The notes: a model not told the origin generated them from the letters alone. Positions 48,642 through 58,006 are shown, counted from the first letter of the stretch. The stretch is 64,000 nucleotides of DNA from Fluviirhizobium alvei (GCF_030551875.1 NZ_JAUOZU010000010.1:150523-214522); one strand, 5' to 3'. Translations and numbers: made by a program.

Positions 48642-49085
48642 TGCCCAAAGTCGCACGTGCCTGTGGGTGTCCGCCGACCCTCGAACTGGGATTGATCCCT
48701 AAGGTGAGGTTATCGGTACGGTACCTGGACCTAACCGCTCCAGTCGCTATTCCGGCCAACCGGAAAATGCGAGGACATCTTGAAGCAACGACGGTGCGGG
48801 CCTTTCTGGTGTCTGCCGGCTTTCCATCAGCCGGGGTTACTGAAGAGGCACACCTTCATTGCCGGAAGTGCGGTTGGGAACTCCCTCCAATCCAAGGCAG
48901 ATCTCAAGAATGTTCGCCGCTTGCGGCGGCCGTTCGAGCGCATGTCGCACCAATCGGGTTCCGGTGTCTCCACCGGCTGGTTCCTGAGGGTTTTGCGCAT
49001 GCCGAAATCTCGCTTGTCCCGTCCGTGGCCGGTTACCGGTTCCGGCGATGGATGTACTCGCTCTGGATTTTGGAAGGACTAGGTC
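48642..49085 (+). ncRNA. Long structured leader of ornithine decarboxylase (speF-type by position)
   Basis: About 440 nt with no convincing long gene precede odc. Several inverted repeats are visible (GGTTA...TAACC at about 48708-48743; GCCGGCTTT...AGCCGG near 48818-48838; GCCGG...CCGGC near 49030-49048). A conserved RNA called speF is known upstream of ornithine decarboxylase genes in alphaproteobacteria; position and size fit it, but I cannot align the consensus from memory. Likely function is polyamine- or ornithine-dependent control of odc. It also contains a small reading frame ending 3 nt before odc. Confidence 0.55.
48999..49082 (+). CDS. Putative leader peptide / upstream ORF of odc (27 codons)
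   Basis: ATG at 48999 is preceded by GAGGG at 8 nt, a good Shine-Dalgarno, and the frame runs 27 codons to TAG at 49080-49082, 3 nt before the odc ATG. The peptide is rich in Arg, Ser, Pro, Gly and Trp (starts MPKSRLSRPWPV, ends SGFWKD). The odc Shine-Dalgarno (AAGGA at about 49073) lies within its last codons, so translation of this frame would directly affect odc initiation. Whether it is translated is unknown; the frame stays open 73 codons further upstream, to 48780. Confidence 0.5.
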   Translation: MPKSRLSRPWPVTGSGDGCTRSGFWKD

Positions 49086-50219
49086 ATGACCACTCAGCGC
49101 ATCCGCGATTTCCTCGCAACCCGACGACCCGATGGTCCGTGCCTCATCGTCGACCTCGACGTCGTCAAGGGCAACTTCAAGGCATTCCGCCACGCCCTGC
49201 CCGACAGCCAGATCTACTACGCCGTCAAGGCAAACCCGGCCCCGGAAATCCTCCGACTCCTGGCGGACCTCGGCTCCAGCTTCGATTGCGCCTCGGTGGC
49301 CGAAATCGAAATGGCGCTGAATGCCGGAGCGACTCCGAGCCGGATCTCCTACGGCAACACGATCAAGAAGGAACGGGATGTCGCTCGCGCCCATGCGCTT
49401 GGCGTCAATCTCTTCGCAGTCGATTGCCATGAGGAAGTCGAGAAGATTGCCCGTGCTGCCCCCGGCGCCCGCGTGTTCTGCCGCGTCCTCACTGATGGCG
49501 AAGGCGCCGAATGGCCCTTGAGCCGCAAGTTCGGTTGCGTGCCGCAGATGGCTGTGGACGTTCTCGTCTACGCCCATCAGCTCGGCCTTGTTTCCTACGG
49601 CGTCTCCTTCCATGTCGGCTCGCAGATGACCAAGCTTGATGCCTGGGATTCGGCTCTGGCCGATGCCAAGCGCGTCTTCACGCAGCTTTCCAAGCGCGGC
49701 ATCGAGCTGAAGATGGTCAATATGGGCGGCGGCTTCCCGACCCGTTACCTCAAGGACATTCCGTCCTCCGAGGCTTACGGTCGGGCGATTTTCGACGCGC
49801 TGAAGAAGCATTTCGGCAATCATATTCCGGAAACGATCATCGAGCCGGGTCGCGGCATGGTGGGCAATGCCGGCGTGATCAAGGCCGAAGTGGTGCTGGT
49901 CTCGAAGAAGTCGGACAATGACGCCCATCGTTGGGTGTTCCTCGACATCGGAAAGTTCGGCGGTCTCGCCGAAACCATGGACGAAGCGATCCGTTACCCG
50001 ATCCGCACCGTGCGTGACGCCGACGCCATGGAGCCCTGCGTGCTTGCCGGTCCGACTTGCGATTCCGCCGACGTGCTCTATGAGAAGAACATGTATCCGC
50101 TACCGATCTCGCTGACGATCGGCGACGAGGTTCTGATCGAGGGCACCGGCGCCTATACGACGACCTACTCGGCCGTGGCCTTCAATGGCTTCGAGCCGCT
50201 CAAGGCCTACGTCATCTGA
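49086..50219 (+). CDS. odc: Ornithine decarboxylase (fold type III PLP)
   Basis: 377-residue eukaryotic-type decarboxylase that makes putrescine from ornithine, and in some relatives cadaverine from lysine. PLP Lys48 is in 'YYAVKANP', the phosphate-binding Gly-rich loop in 'MVNMGGGFPTRY', 'IIEPGRGMVGNAG' binds PLP, and the active-site Cys325 is in 'AGPTCDSADVLY'. Expressed from a long leader with an upstream reading frame, which implies polyamine feedback. The adjacent GNAT gene is often found next to this gene in rhizobia. Confidence 0.94.
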   Translation: MTTQRIRDFLATRRPDGPCLIVDLDVVKGNFKAFRHALPDSQIYYAVKANPAPEILRLLADLGSSFDCASVAEIEMALNAGATPSRISYGNTIKKERDVARAHALGVNLFAVDCHEEVEKIARAAPGARVFCRVLTDGEGAEWPLSRKFGCVPQMAVDVLVYAHQLGLVSYGVSFHVGSQMTKLDAWDSALADAKRVFTQLSKRGIELKMVNMGGGFPTRYLKDIPSSEAYGRAIFDALKKHFGNHIPETIIEPGRGMVGNAGVIKAEVVLVSKKSDNDAHRWVFLDIGKFGGLAETMDEAIRYPIRTVRDADAMEPCVLAGPTCDSADVLYEKNMYPLPISLTIGDEVLIEGTGAYTTTYSAVAFNGFEPLKAYVI

Positions 50220-50347
50220 TTTGCAGCTCCGGCGGAAGTCGGAGCGCGACCCACAATGATCGTCGTCTAACCGCCTCGAGCGGTCGTTGCGGTGGCGCGC
50301 CTGCTTGCGCCGCCCACTGCAGCCATTCAACATTCTGGGAGGCCAAG

Positions 50348-50947
50348 ATGGCCGCTGTTCTGGAATCCATGCGCGCATTCTTTGCGCCGAAAAAAGAAGC
50401 CGCCTTCCGCATCGACCGGGAAACCCCCGCCGATGTCGTAGCCCGCGAGCGTTTGCTGGATACGGCCATGGGGGCGGGCCGCAAGAAGAAGTCGTCCGAA
50501 CAGATCCGCCGCAACCGCGTACCGGCTGAAGGCCTGTCGTTGGTCGCCCGCGACAGCGAAGGCCATGTCATCGGCACGGTTCGCCTCTGGCATGTCCAGG
50601 CGGGCGTGACCTTTCAGGGAAATGCGGTGCCGGCATTGCTGCTCGGACCACTTGCTGTTGACCCTGAACACGAAGGCAAGGGTATCGGCAGCGCCCTGAT
50701 GCGGGCAGCAATTCTCGAGGCAAAGAAGCGCGACCATGGCGCCATTCTGCTGGTCGGCGATGCGCCCTATTACGAGCGCTTCGGCTTCTCGATCGATAAA
50801 GCCGCCACCCTGATGATGCCCGGACCCTTTGCGCGCGAACGCTTCCTGGCACTCGAACTCAAGGACAAGTGGCTCGATGGCGCCGCCGGCGTGTTGGTGC
50901 CGACCGGCGCCAGGATGCTGGATATGGCGAGCCGCAAGGCCGCCTGA
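50348..50947 (+). CDS. GNAT family N-acetyltransferase
   Basis: 199 residues with the acetyl-CoA loop 'LGPLAVDPEHEGKGIGSALMRAAILEAKKRDHGAILLVGDAPYYERFGF', which is the YhbS/predicted N-acetyltransferase subgroup. GGGAGG precedes the ATG at 50348. It lies 128 nt after odc on the same strand; the spacer has a weak 6-bp hairpin (50226-50245) and nothing else recognised. Acetylation of a polyamine is a natural guess from context but not shown by sequence. Confidence 0.88.
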   Translation: MAAVLESMRAFFAPKKEAAFRIDRETPADVVARERLLDTAMGAGRKKKSSEQIRRNRVPAEGLSLVARDSEGHVIGTVRLWHVQAGVTFQGNAVPALLLGPLAVDPEHEGKGIGSALMRAAILEAKKRDHGAILLVGDAPYYERFGFSIDKAATLMMPGPFARERFLALELKDKWLDGAAGVLVPTGARMLDMASRKAA

Positions 50948-50988
50948 CGGCCAGAGCTTCTTTAAAGGTTATGGGTGGCGGTGCCTGT

Positions 50989-51369
50989 TCATGGCGCTTC
51001 GCCCTGAGGCTTGCGCCTGTTTTCCCGCACAATCGATACCAGCAAAATAGTTGCAGACACCTGGCCCGCCACCACGGCAGGCCAGATGCCGCCAATTGCG
51101 GGATCAAAATACTTCTGCGGCCCGAACGAGACCAGCGCCGCGATTGCCGCCAGACCACCCAACCATGCGAATATGCGCGAATTCGCGCCCCTGAAGATCA
51201 ATGCTGCTGCCGCAAGCGAAATCGCCAGCGCGAGAAAGGGCGCCATTGCGAAAAGCGGCGTCGACTGCGGCGGATGCGGCGGCACGCCCGCATAAAGCGC
51301 ACCGAGCATGACGGTCTGTACGATGATCAGGGTTGTCAGTGAGGCTTCCGCCGCTTTCGATCCAAACAT
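50989..51369 (-). CDS. Four-helix membrane protein, unknown function
   Basis: 126 residues with about four transmembrane segments ('LTTLIIVQTVMLGALYAG', 'LFAMAPFLALAISLAAAALIF', 'IFAWLGGLAAIAALVSFG', 'GIWPAVVAGQVSATILLVSIV'). I do not recognise the family. Divergent from a tetR gene across twin palindromes, so it is the probable target of that regulator. Confidence 0.78.
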   Translation of the reverse strand: MFGSKAAEASLTTLIIVQTVMLGALYAGVPPHPPQSTPLFAMAPFLALAISLAAAALIFRGANSRIFAWLGGLAAIAALVSFGPQKYFDPAIGGIWPAVVAGQVSATILLVSIVRENRRKPQGEAP

Positions 51370-51386
51370 AAGCGTCTCCTGAAGGT

Positions 51387-51429
51387 GTAATTGTAATTAC
51401 GTTTGACCGAATACGTAATTTGAATTACG
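51387..51429. promoter_or_regulatory. Twin TetR operators
   Basis: GTAATT-GT-AATTAC (51387-51400) and CGTAATT-TG-AATTACG (51414-51429) share the palindrome GTAATTNNAATTAC, with centres 28 bp apart, in the 90-nt spacer between the divergent membrane-protein and tetR genes. Confidence 0.78.
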
Positions 51430-51459
51430 GCTTTCGTCAAGCGAGGATTGGAAGAAACG

Positions 51460-52083
51460 ATGCGCGAGGAAAAACGACAGGAACGGCTCCGCCAGATCGA
51501 GGATGTGACCTACAGGCTGATAGAGGAAGGCGGGTTTGAAGCGGTAACAATGCAGGCAGTCGCCAAACGGGCCGGCGCTTCACTGGAGACCCTTTATCGT
51601 TGGTATGGCGACAAGGTCGGATTGTTCCGGTCTCTGGTCGAACGCAACGCAGACGAGATCAAGGCCCTGTTGGCCGGAAGCACCGAGGACGATGGCGAAC
51701 CACTGGCAATGCTCGATCTTGTCGGGCAGCGCCTTTTATCGATGCTGACGGGGCCGCGCGCGATCGCTCTCAACAAGGCGGCTGTCGCAGATGGAAGCGG
51801 GAATCTCGGACGAGCGCTGGCAGGCGCCGGTCGCGATACTGTCGCACCGCTGGTGGGCGCCCTGTTCAAACGCGCTTCCGCCTCCGGCGTTCTGAAACTG
51901 GAACGGGAAGAAGAGGCCGCAGAAATCTGGTTGAGTTTGCTGATTGGCGATTTGCAGATACGCCGGGTCACCGGACAGATTCCAGTCCTGGAACCGGGCG
52001 CCATCGAAGCACGGAGCCGTCGTGCACGCGGAATTCTGTTAAAACTGTACAAACCCGACGACACGTCGCCGGCGATGCTCTGA
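51460..52083 (+). CDS. TetR family transcriptional regulator
   Basis: 207 residues: HTH 'RLRQIEDVTYRLIEEGGFEAVTMQAVAKRAGASLETLYRWYGDKVGLFRSLV' and a C-terminal regulatory domain. ATG at 51460 is chosen; the frame opens earlier only by a TTG at 51448. Twin palindromes upstream point to autoregulation and to control of the divergent membrane protein. Converges with dctA. Confidence 0.9.
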   Translation: MREEKRQERLRQIEDVTYRLIEEGGFEAVTMQAVAKRAGASLETLYRWYGDKVGLFRSLVERNADEIKALLAGSTEDDGEPLAMLDLVGQRLLSMLTGPRAIALNKAAVADGSGNLGRALAGAGRDTVAPLVGALFKRASASGVLKLEREEEAAEIWLSLLIGDLQIRRVTGQIPVLEPGAIEARSRRARGILLKLYKPDDTSPAML

Positions 52084-52168
52084 AACAGGATGTGCCTGAA
52101 AAACCTGACGGACCGTAAAGGGCTCGACTCCATTCCCACCTAGGAATGGCGACCCGGTCCAACGAAGA

Positions 52169-52196
52169 AAGGGCGAGGTTCGCAAACCCCGCCCTT
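52169..52196 (-). terminator. Terminator of dctA
   Basis: AAGGGCGAGGTT and AACCCCGCCCTT form an 11-pair stem with one mismatch and a CGCA loop; on the minus strand it is followed by TCTTCGTT. It lies 19 nt after the dctA stop. Confidence 0.78.
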
Positions 52197-52214
52197 CTCA
52201 GCGCAACGTCTCTA

Positions 52215-53552
52215 TTATTCGGCGGGCTGGGCCATCGGCTCAATCAGATCGATCGCCTCAGGCTGAAGCTGGCCGCCGAGTGCGGCTGCGAGCTGGTCGC
52301 GATCGAGTTCCCCTTCCCAGCGCGCAACGACCACGGTTGCGACGGCATTGCCGATGAAGTTGGTGATGGCGCGGCATTCGGACATGAAGCGATCGACGCC
52401 GAGGATCAGCGCCATGCCGGCAACCGGCACCGACGGTACGACCGACAATGTGGCAGCGAGTGTAATGAAACCCGCGCCGGTAATGCCGGCCGCCCCCTTG
52501 GATGACAGCATGGCGACGGCAAGCAACAGGATCTGATCGGCAAGCGACAGGTTGATATCGGTCGCCTGGGCAATGAAAAGTGCCGCCAGCGTCATGTAGA
52601 TATTGGTTCCGTCGAGATTGAAGGAATAGCCGGTCGGAACCACGAGCCCGACCACGGAGCGCTTGCAGCCAGCCTTTTCCATCTTGTGCATCAGGCCCGG
52701 AAGCGCAGCCTCCGAAGAGGAGGTACCAAGAACCAGAAGCAGTTCTTCCTTGAGGTAGCGGATGAGGGCGAAGATCGAAAAGCCGTTATAACGGGCGACG
52801 GCACCAAGAACGACGACCACGAACAGGAACGCAGTGACATAGAAGGTTCCGATCAGCATGGCGAGATTGGCGATCGAGCCAATGCCATACTTGCCGATGG
52901 TGAAGGCCATGGCGCCGAAGGCGCCGATCGGGGCTGCCTTCATCAGAACCGAGACGAGCTTGAACACCGGAACCGTGAGGTCCTGCAGAAAATCCACCAC
53001 CGGACGGCCGCGTTCGCCCACCATGGCAAGCGCAACCCCGAACAGGACGGAGAAGAACAGCACCTGCAGAATGTCGCCTTCGGCGAAGGCTCCGACGATC
53101 GTCGTTGGGATGATGTTCATCAGGAAGCCGGTGATCGATTGCTCGTGCGCCTTGGCGGCATAGGTTTCAACGGCCTTGGCATCGAGCGTCGACACGTCGA
53201 TATGCATGCCGGAACCCGGCTGGACGATGTTGGACACCAGGAGGCCGACTGCCAGCGCCAATGTGGAGAAAGTGAGGATGTAGAGCATTGCCTTGCCGGC
53301 AACGCGGCCTACCTTCTGAAGGTCAGCCATGCCGGCAATGCCGGTGGCGACCGTGAGAAAGATCACCGGTGCGATGACCATCTTCACCAACCGGATGAAG
53401 GCATCGCCAAGCGGCTTCAGATCGGCGCCGAGCTTGGGATAGAAATGTCCGAGCAGGATCCCGAGCGCGATTGCCGTGAGGACCTGAAAATAGAGTTGGC
53501 GATAGAAAGGCAGTTTGATGCGGGGTTCGGCGATTGCAGCAGGCGCGACCAT
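52215..53552 (-). CDS. dctA: C4-dicarboxylate transport protein
   Basis: 445-residue DAACS-family symporter importing succinate, fumarate and malate; in rhizobia required for symbiotic nitrogen fixation. Multiple helices with '[21 protein letters not shown]', the re-entrant '[29 protein letters not shown]' and '[20 protein letters not shown]'. ATG at 53552 has GGAGGATATC upstream. Controlled by DctB/DctD from the divergent operon, through a sigma-54 promoter at 53646-53660. Confidence 0.97.
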   Translation of the reverse strand: MVAPAAIAEPRIKLPFYRQLYFQVLTAIALGILLGHFYPKLGADLKPLGDAFIRLVKMVIAPVIFLTVATGIAGMADLQKVGRVAGKAMLYILTFSTLALAVGLLVSNIVQPGSGMHIDVSTLDAKAVETYAAKAHEQSITGFLMNIIPTTIVGAFAEGDILQVLFFSVLFGVALAMVGERGRPVVDFLQDLTVPVFKLVSVLMKAAPIGAFGAMAFTIGKYGIGSIANLAMLIGTFYVTAFLFVVVVLGAVARYNGFSIFALIRYLKEELLLVLGTSSSEAALPGLMHKMEKAGCKRSVVGLVVPTGYSFNLDGTNIYMTLAALFIAQATDINLSLADQILLLAVAMLSSKGAAGITGAGFITLAATLSVVPSVPVAGMALILGVDRFMSECRAITNFIGNAVATVVVARWEGELDRDQLAAALGGQLQPEAIDLIEPMAQPAE

Positions 53553-53645
53553 GATATCCTCCACTGGGGCCCCACCAGAAAGCCTGGTCTCCCGGGGCAC
53601 GTTCGTTGAACAAAGGCGGTCTCACGACCGTCTGGACATCTGTTC

Positions 53646-53660
53646 GCAAACCTTGTGCCA
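53646..53660 (-). promoter_or_regulatory. Sigma-54 promoter of dctA
   Basis: On the minus strand the sequence is TGGCACAAGGTTTGC, matching TGGCAC-N5-TTGC of the sigma-54 -24/-12 element. The transcript would start near 53634, giving an untranslated leader of about 80 nt. The neighbouring AT-rich 53670-53710 could hold an IHF site (AATCAA on the minus strand), as known for some rhizobial dctA promoters. Confidence 0.9.
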
Positions 53661-53730
53661 GTTTTTGCCATATTTATAACAATATGATATTATTTGATTA
53701 TTTTTAGATGCAGTAGGAAGACACCGCCGT

Positions 53731-53782
53731 ATGTCTGGAATTTCGCACATTTCCCTTGATCAATGTGCGGAAATCCACACAA
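53731..53782. promoter_or_regulatory. Tandem DctD-binding sites upstream of dctA
   Basis: Two imperfect palindromes, ATGTCTGGAATTTCGCACAT (53731-53750) and ATGTGCGGAAATCCACACAA (53763-53782), resemble the paired DctD upstream activator sites described for rhizobial dctA. They begin about 70 bp upstream of the sigma-54 element. The second lies over the first in-frame ATG of dctB (53763). Confidence 0.8.
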
Positions 53783-53789
53783 TGCCACC

Positions 53790-55631
53790 ATGAACCAGGT
53801 TGACGATTTTGCACCGACCCAGACCCAATCCCGGACGCTTCGCCTGTGGCTGATGGCCCTGTCGCTCGTTCTGGCGGCTCTGGTCGGAACCATCGGATGG
53901 CACTATGGGCGCTCGCTTGCCCTGGCGGACCTCGTCGAGCAGGCGAGAAGTGATGCCGAACTGAAAATCGCCCTGATGCAGGCGGCCCTCGAGCGTCCGC
54001 GCGCGGTGCCATTGATCCTGTCACTCGACAAGGAAGTCGCAGACGCCCTGTCGAGCCGCAGCGGCGTGCAGATAGACCGGTTGAACCGCAAGCTGGAAGG
54101 ACTGGTCTCCGATAGCCAGGCGTCGGTTATCTACGTCATCGGTCCTGACGGCAGGGCGATCGCCTCGAGCAACTGGCGGGAGCCGACGAGTTTCATTGGC
54201 AACAACTATAGCTTCCGCGCCTATTTCTCCGATGCGATGCGCGATGGACGGGCCGAGGAATTCGCGCTCGGCAGCGTCAGCAAACGGCCTGGCCTCTACC
54301 TGTCCCGTCGCGTTGATGGCACCCGGGGACCGCTTGGCATCGTGGTGGTGAAAAGCGAATTCGACGGGATTGAAGCAAGGTGGCAGGCAACCGGCCGCGC
54401 CACCTTCATTTCCGATCAGCGTGGCATCATTCTCATTTCAAGCCTGGCGGCCATGAGGTTCAACACCCTGGTTCCGCTGCCCGCTGCCGAGCGCACAGCC
54501 CTGCGCAACAGCATGCAATTTGGTCAGGCCGATCTGCACTATCTGCCGTTACCGGTGGACGAAGCGATCGGCAGCGACCTGAGCCTGACCCGTGCGGCAC
54601 TGCCCGGCCTGAACCATAAAGATACCTATCTGCATCTCACGCTTGCGGTTCCCTCGACGCCATGGAGCCTCCATTATCTGCTCGCCACCGATGCCGAGAT
54701 GGCTTCCCGCGCTCGCCAGACGATGTTTCTCGCACTTGCCGGTTTCATACCGGTTCTTGCCGGTTCCGCGATCCTGATCCGACGCCGCCAGATGTCACAG
54801 GAACGCCTGACGACAGCCGCACGCATCCAGGCCGAACTGGAGCGACGCGTCCGGGAGCGGACCGAAGATCTCACGCAAGCGCGCGACGCACTGGAGGCGG
54901 AGATCGCCGGCCACAAGAGCACGGAACACAAGCTGAAAGGGGTGCAGCAGGATCTCGTGGCAGCCAACCGGCTCGCTATTCTGGGTCAGGTCAGTGCAGG
55001 TGTCGCCCACGAGATCAACCAGCCGCTCGCCACCATTCGTGCCTATGCAGACAATGGCGCGATCTTTCTCACCCGCAGGAAAAATGAGGCAGCGACCGAG
55101 AACTTTGCCGCGATCGCGCGGCTGACCGAGCGGATCGCCGATATAACGGACGGTCTGCGGAATTTCGCCCGCAAGGGCCATGGGCGCGTCGGTCCGACAC
55201 GCTTGACGGAGGTCCTTGAAGGAGCCGCCCTGCTGTTGCGCACCCGCTTTTCCGGCCGCATGGAAGCCCTGCAGATCGAGCGGACGGACCCGGACCTGAT
55301 GGTGCTGGGCGAAGGGATACGGCTGGAGCAGATCTTCATTAACCTGTTCCAGAACGCACTCGAAGCGCTTGCAGAGCGGCCAGAGGGTCGTGTTCGGGTG
55401 GAGACTGTCACAATCGGCGAGATGGTCTGTATTCGCGTTGCAGACAATGGCCCCGGCCTCAGCGAAGAGGTGCAGGCGCAGCTTTTCTCGCCCTTCAATA
55501 CATCGAAGGAACGTGGCCTGGGGCTGGGGCTGGTGATCTCGCAGGAGATCGCAAAGGAATTCGGTGGCCGGATCGAGGTCGCGAGCAGCACCGACGGCGC
55601 CACGTTCGATGTCTATCTGAGAAAGGCATGA
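53790..55631 (+). CDS. dctB: C4-dicarboxylate sensor histidine kinase
   Basis: 613 residues. Helix about residues 20-40 ('[19 protein letters not shown]'), a periplasmic double-PAS-like domain about 40-290 ('[37 protein letters not shown]'), a second helix, a coiled coil, then the kinase core: phosphoacceptor His407 in '[16 protein letters not shown]' and ATP site '[11 protein letters not shown]...[18 protein letters not shown]'. Senses periplasmic C4-dicarboxylates and phosphorylates DctD. Start at 53790 chosen because the earlier ATG at 53763 lies in a DctD site; neither has a strong Shine-Dalgarno. Confidence 0.95.
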   Translation: MNQVDDFAPTQTQSRTLRLWLMALSLVLAALVGTIGWHYGRSLALADLVEQARSDAELKIALMQAALERPRAVPLILSLDKEVADALSSRSGVQIDRLNRKLEGLVSDSQASVIYVIGPDGRAIASSNWREPTSFIGNNYSFRAYFSDAMRDGRAEEFALGSVSKRPGLYLSRRVDGTRGPLGIVVVKSEFDGIEARWQATGRATFISDQRGIILISSLAAMRFNTLVPLPAAERTALRNSMQFGQADLHYLPLPVDEAIGSDLSLTRAALPGLNHKDTYLHLTLAVPSTPWSLHYLLATDAEMASRARQTMFLALAGFIPVLAGSAILIRRRQMSQERLTTAARIQAELERRVRERTEDLTQARDALEAEIAGHKSTEHKLKGVQQDLVAANRLAILGQVSAGVAHEINQPLATIRAYADNGAIFLTRRKNEAATENFAAIARLTERIADITDGLRNFARKGHGRVGPTRLTEVLEGAALLLRTRFSGRMEALQIERTDPDLMVLGEGIRLEQIFINLFQNALEALAERPEGRVRVETVTIGEMVCIRVADNGPGLSEEVQAQLFSPFNTSKERGLGLGLVISQEIAKEFGGRIEVASSTDGATFDVYLRKA

Positions 55632-55635
55632 CGGT

Positions 55636-56982
55636 ATGACGATCGGTCAAGTGGCGCTGGTAGAAGACGATGCCGATCTCAGGCACGCGACCGCTCAGAC
55701 CCTGGAGCTTGCGGGCTATGAGGTCTTGACCTACGGTCGGGCATCCGAGGCTCTTGCAAGCCTCGCGGCAGATTTCCCCGGCATCCTTGTCAGCGACATC
55801 CGAATGCCGGGCATGGATGGCCTGACGCTCTTTTCCGAAATCCGCAAGCGCGACGCCGATCTGCCGGTAATCCTCATCACCGGCCACGGCGACATCGCCA
55901 TGGCGGTCCAGGCCATCCATGACGGCGTCTATGATTTCATCGCCAAACCCTTCGCAACCGACAGGCTTCTGCAGAGCATTGGCCGAGCCATGGAGAAACG
56001 GCGGCTGGTCCTCGAAAACCGCAATCTTCGCCAGCAGGTCGAACGCGCCGCCGATGACCTGCCCTTGATCGGCCAGACCCTCGCGATGGAGCGTCTGCGT
56101 CATACGCTGAGACAGATCGCCGACACCGATGTCGATGTGCTGGTTCGCGGCGAGACGGGAAGCGGCAAGGAAGTGGTGGCAGGTCTGCTCCACCGGCTCG
56201 GGCACCGTTCGAAAGGCAATTTTGTCGCCATCAATTGCGGTGCCCTGCCCGAAAGCGTCATCGAGAGCGAACTGTTCGGCCATGAAACCGGCGCCTTCAC
56301 CGGCGCCCAGAAAAAGCGCATCGGTCGCATCGAGCATTCGTCCGGCGGAACCCTGTTTCTCGACGAGATCGAAAGCATGCCGCCCGCTACCCAGGTCAAG
56401 TTCCTGCGCATTCTGGAAATGCGGGAAGTCTCACCACTGGGCACCAACGAGGTTCGCCCTGTCGATCTTCGCGTTGTGGCCGCCGCCAAAGTGGACCTTG
56501 GCAACCCGACCGAGCGCGGTGATTTTCGCGAAGACCTCTATTATCGACTGAATGTCGTGACGCTGACGATCCCGCCCTTGCGCGATCGCCGCGACGATAT
56601 TCCGTTGTTGTTTGCCTATTTCGCGGAAAAGGCGGCCCGTCGCTTCAATCGCGACCTTCCCCGGATGGAGCGCGGCTTCCTCGATGGCCTGATGAGAAGG
56701 GACTGGCCCGGCAATGTCCGCGAACTCGGCCATGTCGCGGAACGGTTTGTGCTCGGGCTCGAGACATTTGAACCCGAGGGAGAAAAACAACAAACTGTGA
56801 CGACAGACCAGCCAACCCTTTCAGACCGTATCGAAGCCTTCGAAGCGGATCAGATCCGCAAGGCCCTGCAGGAAACCGGCGGCGATGTTCAGGCAACGAT
56901 CAACGCGCTCGGCATCGCCCGCAAGACCTTCTATGACAAGCTCCAGCGCCACGGCATCAATCGGGCAGACTATGCAAAATAG
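55636..56982 (+). CDS. dctD: C4-dicarboxylate transport response regulator
   Basis: 448-residue sigma-54 activator: receiver domain with Asp54 in '[13 protein letters not shown]', AAA+ domain with Walker A '[15 protein letters not shown]' about residues 168-182, the sigma-54 contact loop 'GAFTGAQ', Walker B 'GGTLFLDEI', and a C-terminal Fis-type HTH ('[34 protein letters not shown]'). Activates dctA when phosphorylated by DctB. It starts 4 nt after the dctB stop. Confidence 0.96.
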   Translation: MTIGQVALVEDDADLRHATAQTLELAGYEVLTYGRASEALASLAADFPGILVSDIRMPGMDGLTLFSEIRKRDADLPVILITGHGDIAMAVQAIHDGVYDFIAKPFATDRLLQSIGRAMEKRRLVLENRNLRQQVERAADDLPLIGQTLAMERLRHTLRQIADTDVDVLVRGETGSGKEVVAGLLHRLGHRSKGNFVAINCGALPESVIESELFGHETGAFTGAQKKRIGRIEHSSGGTLFLDEIESMPPATQVKFLRILEMREVSPLGTNEVRPVDLRVVAAAKVDLGNPTERGDFREDLYYRLNVVTLTIPPLRDRRDDIPLLFAYFAEKAARRFNRDLPRMERGFLDGLMRRDWPGNVRELGHVAERFVLGLETFEPEGEKQQTVTTDQPTLSDRIEAFEADQIRKALQETGGDVQATINALGIARKTFYDKLQRHGINRADYAK

Positions 56983-57000
56983 GCGATTGCCACACGCGCA

Positions 57001-57825
57001 TCAGAACGTCGGTGGCGTATTGATCCAGAGCAGCACCGTCTCACCGGCATAACTGTTGCGCCAGGAATGCGGCCGCCGGCTTTCAAAATAAAAACTGTCG
57101 CCGGCGCCCAGTTCGAAGAACTGGTCGCCATCGAGCACGATCTCGAGGCTGCCGCTCAGAACATGGATGAATTCCTCGCCGATGTGTTGATAGGCGCCTT
57201 CGCTCGAGGCCCCCGGCGCCAGCTGAAACCGGTGGCATTCCATCTGGTTCTTTCCTTCCGACAGGACCTGGATCGCCACACCCGACGAGGTCGAGGGCCA
57301 GCTTGCCCACTGGCCGTTGCGGATCAGGGATTCGCCCGTCCCGCGATCTTCCTGACCGCTGAGAATGGAAATCGTCGTGCCGAAATGGCTCACGAGCTGA
57401 TGTAGCGCCGTGAACGACAGGCCCTGCGAGGTGCGCTCGAATGTTGACAGCATTGAAACAGAAATGCCGGTGGCATTGGCGACATTTTCCAGCGTCTTGC
57501 CGGCTTCACGCCGCAGATGGCGGATCTTGTGGCCGATCGGCGCCTCGGCTGCGGCAACAGACTGAGAGACCGGTCTTGGACCATTGTCCGCGACGGGATC
57601 ATCCTCTAAGCTCTCGCGGATCGCAGCCGGATTCAGACCCTTCTCACTGCGCAGATAGCTGATCTTCTTCAGCCGTTCGATATGGCTGTCCTCATAGAGC
57701 CGTTGCCCAGACTCAGTGCGGACGGGATCGACAAGCCCCTGGCTCTCCCAGAGTCTGAGCGTCGATGGCGAAACGCCTGCCATTCGGGCCGCCTCCGCAA
57801 TCTTGTACCGAATCTGCTCTTGCAT
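57001..57825 (-). CDS. MerR-XRE-cupin fusion regulator, likely controls gabTD
   Basis: 274-residue three-part protein: a MerR winged helix (about 3-70, 'YKIAEAARMAGVSPSTLRLWESQGLVDPVRTESGQRLYEDSHIERLKKISYL'), an XRE/HTH_3 domain (about 95-155, 'GHKIRHLRREAGKTLENVANATGISVSMLSTFERTSQGLSFTALHQLVSHF') and a C-terminal cupin (about 185-274, with 'EEFIHVLSGSLEIVLDGDQFFELGAGDSFYFESRRPHSWRN'). Two different DNA-binding domains in one chain are unusual. ATG at 57825 has AGGTGG upstream. Divergent from gabT, so regulation of gabTD in response to a small ligand is the natural inference. Confidence 0.92.
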   Translation of the reverse strand: MQEQIRYKIAEAARMAGVSPSTLRLWESQGLVDPVRTESGQRLYEDSHIERLKKISYLRSEKGLNPAAIRESLEDDPVADNGPRPVSQSVAAAEAPIGHKIRHLRREAGKTLENVANATGISVSMLSTFERTSQGLSFTALHQLVSHFGTTISILSGQEDRGTGESLIRNGQWASWPSTSSGVAIQVLSEGKNQMECHRFQLAPGASSEGAYQHIGEEFIHVLSGSLEIVLDGDQFFELGAGDSFYFESRRPHSWRNSYAGETVLLWINTPPTF

Positions 57826-57899
57826 ATGGCCACCTGTCCGTTCCGGCTCCACCGGGCGCCTGCTTCACCCGTCTCTACAAATTCTCCCCAACTTCCATA

Positions 57900-57925
57900 T
57901 TGCAAAGTTACAGTAAAAATGCAAA
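57900..57925. promoter_or_regulatory. Direct repeats in the gabT/regulator spacer
   Basis: TGCAAA occurs at 57901-57906 and again at 57920-57925, 19 bp apart, within an AT-rich stretch. With the flanking T it can also be read as TTGCA...TGCAA inverted. This is the best candidate for the MerR-XRE-cupin operator but is weak. Confidence 0.35.
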
Positions 57926-58006
57926 AAATCTTTTCGAACTTGCCGAAGCCATAACGCTTCCGGCTCGCCGAGAATTCCATCCAGCACCTAGACCCCGGGG
58001 GTTTCC

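Noticed and set aside
48641..49432. A 263-codon frame running through the odc leader into odc
   Set aside because: It overlaps the true odc frame by more than 340 nt and shows no protein family; the leader is better explained as RNA plus a small upstream frame.
50226..50245. Small hairpin after odc as a terminator
   Set aside because: Only 6 bp without a T-run; odc and the GNAT gene may be co-transcribed.
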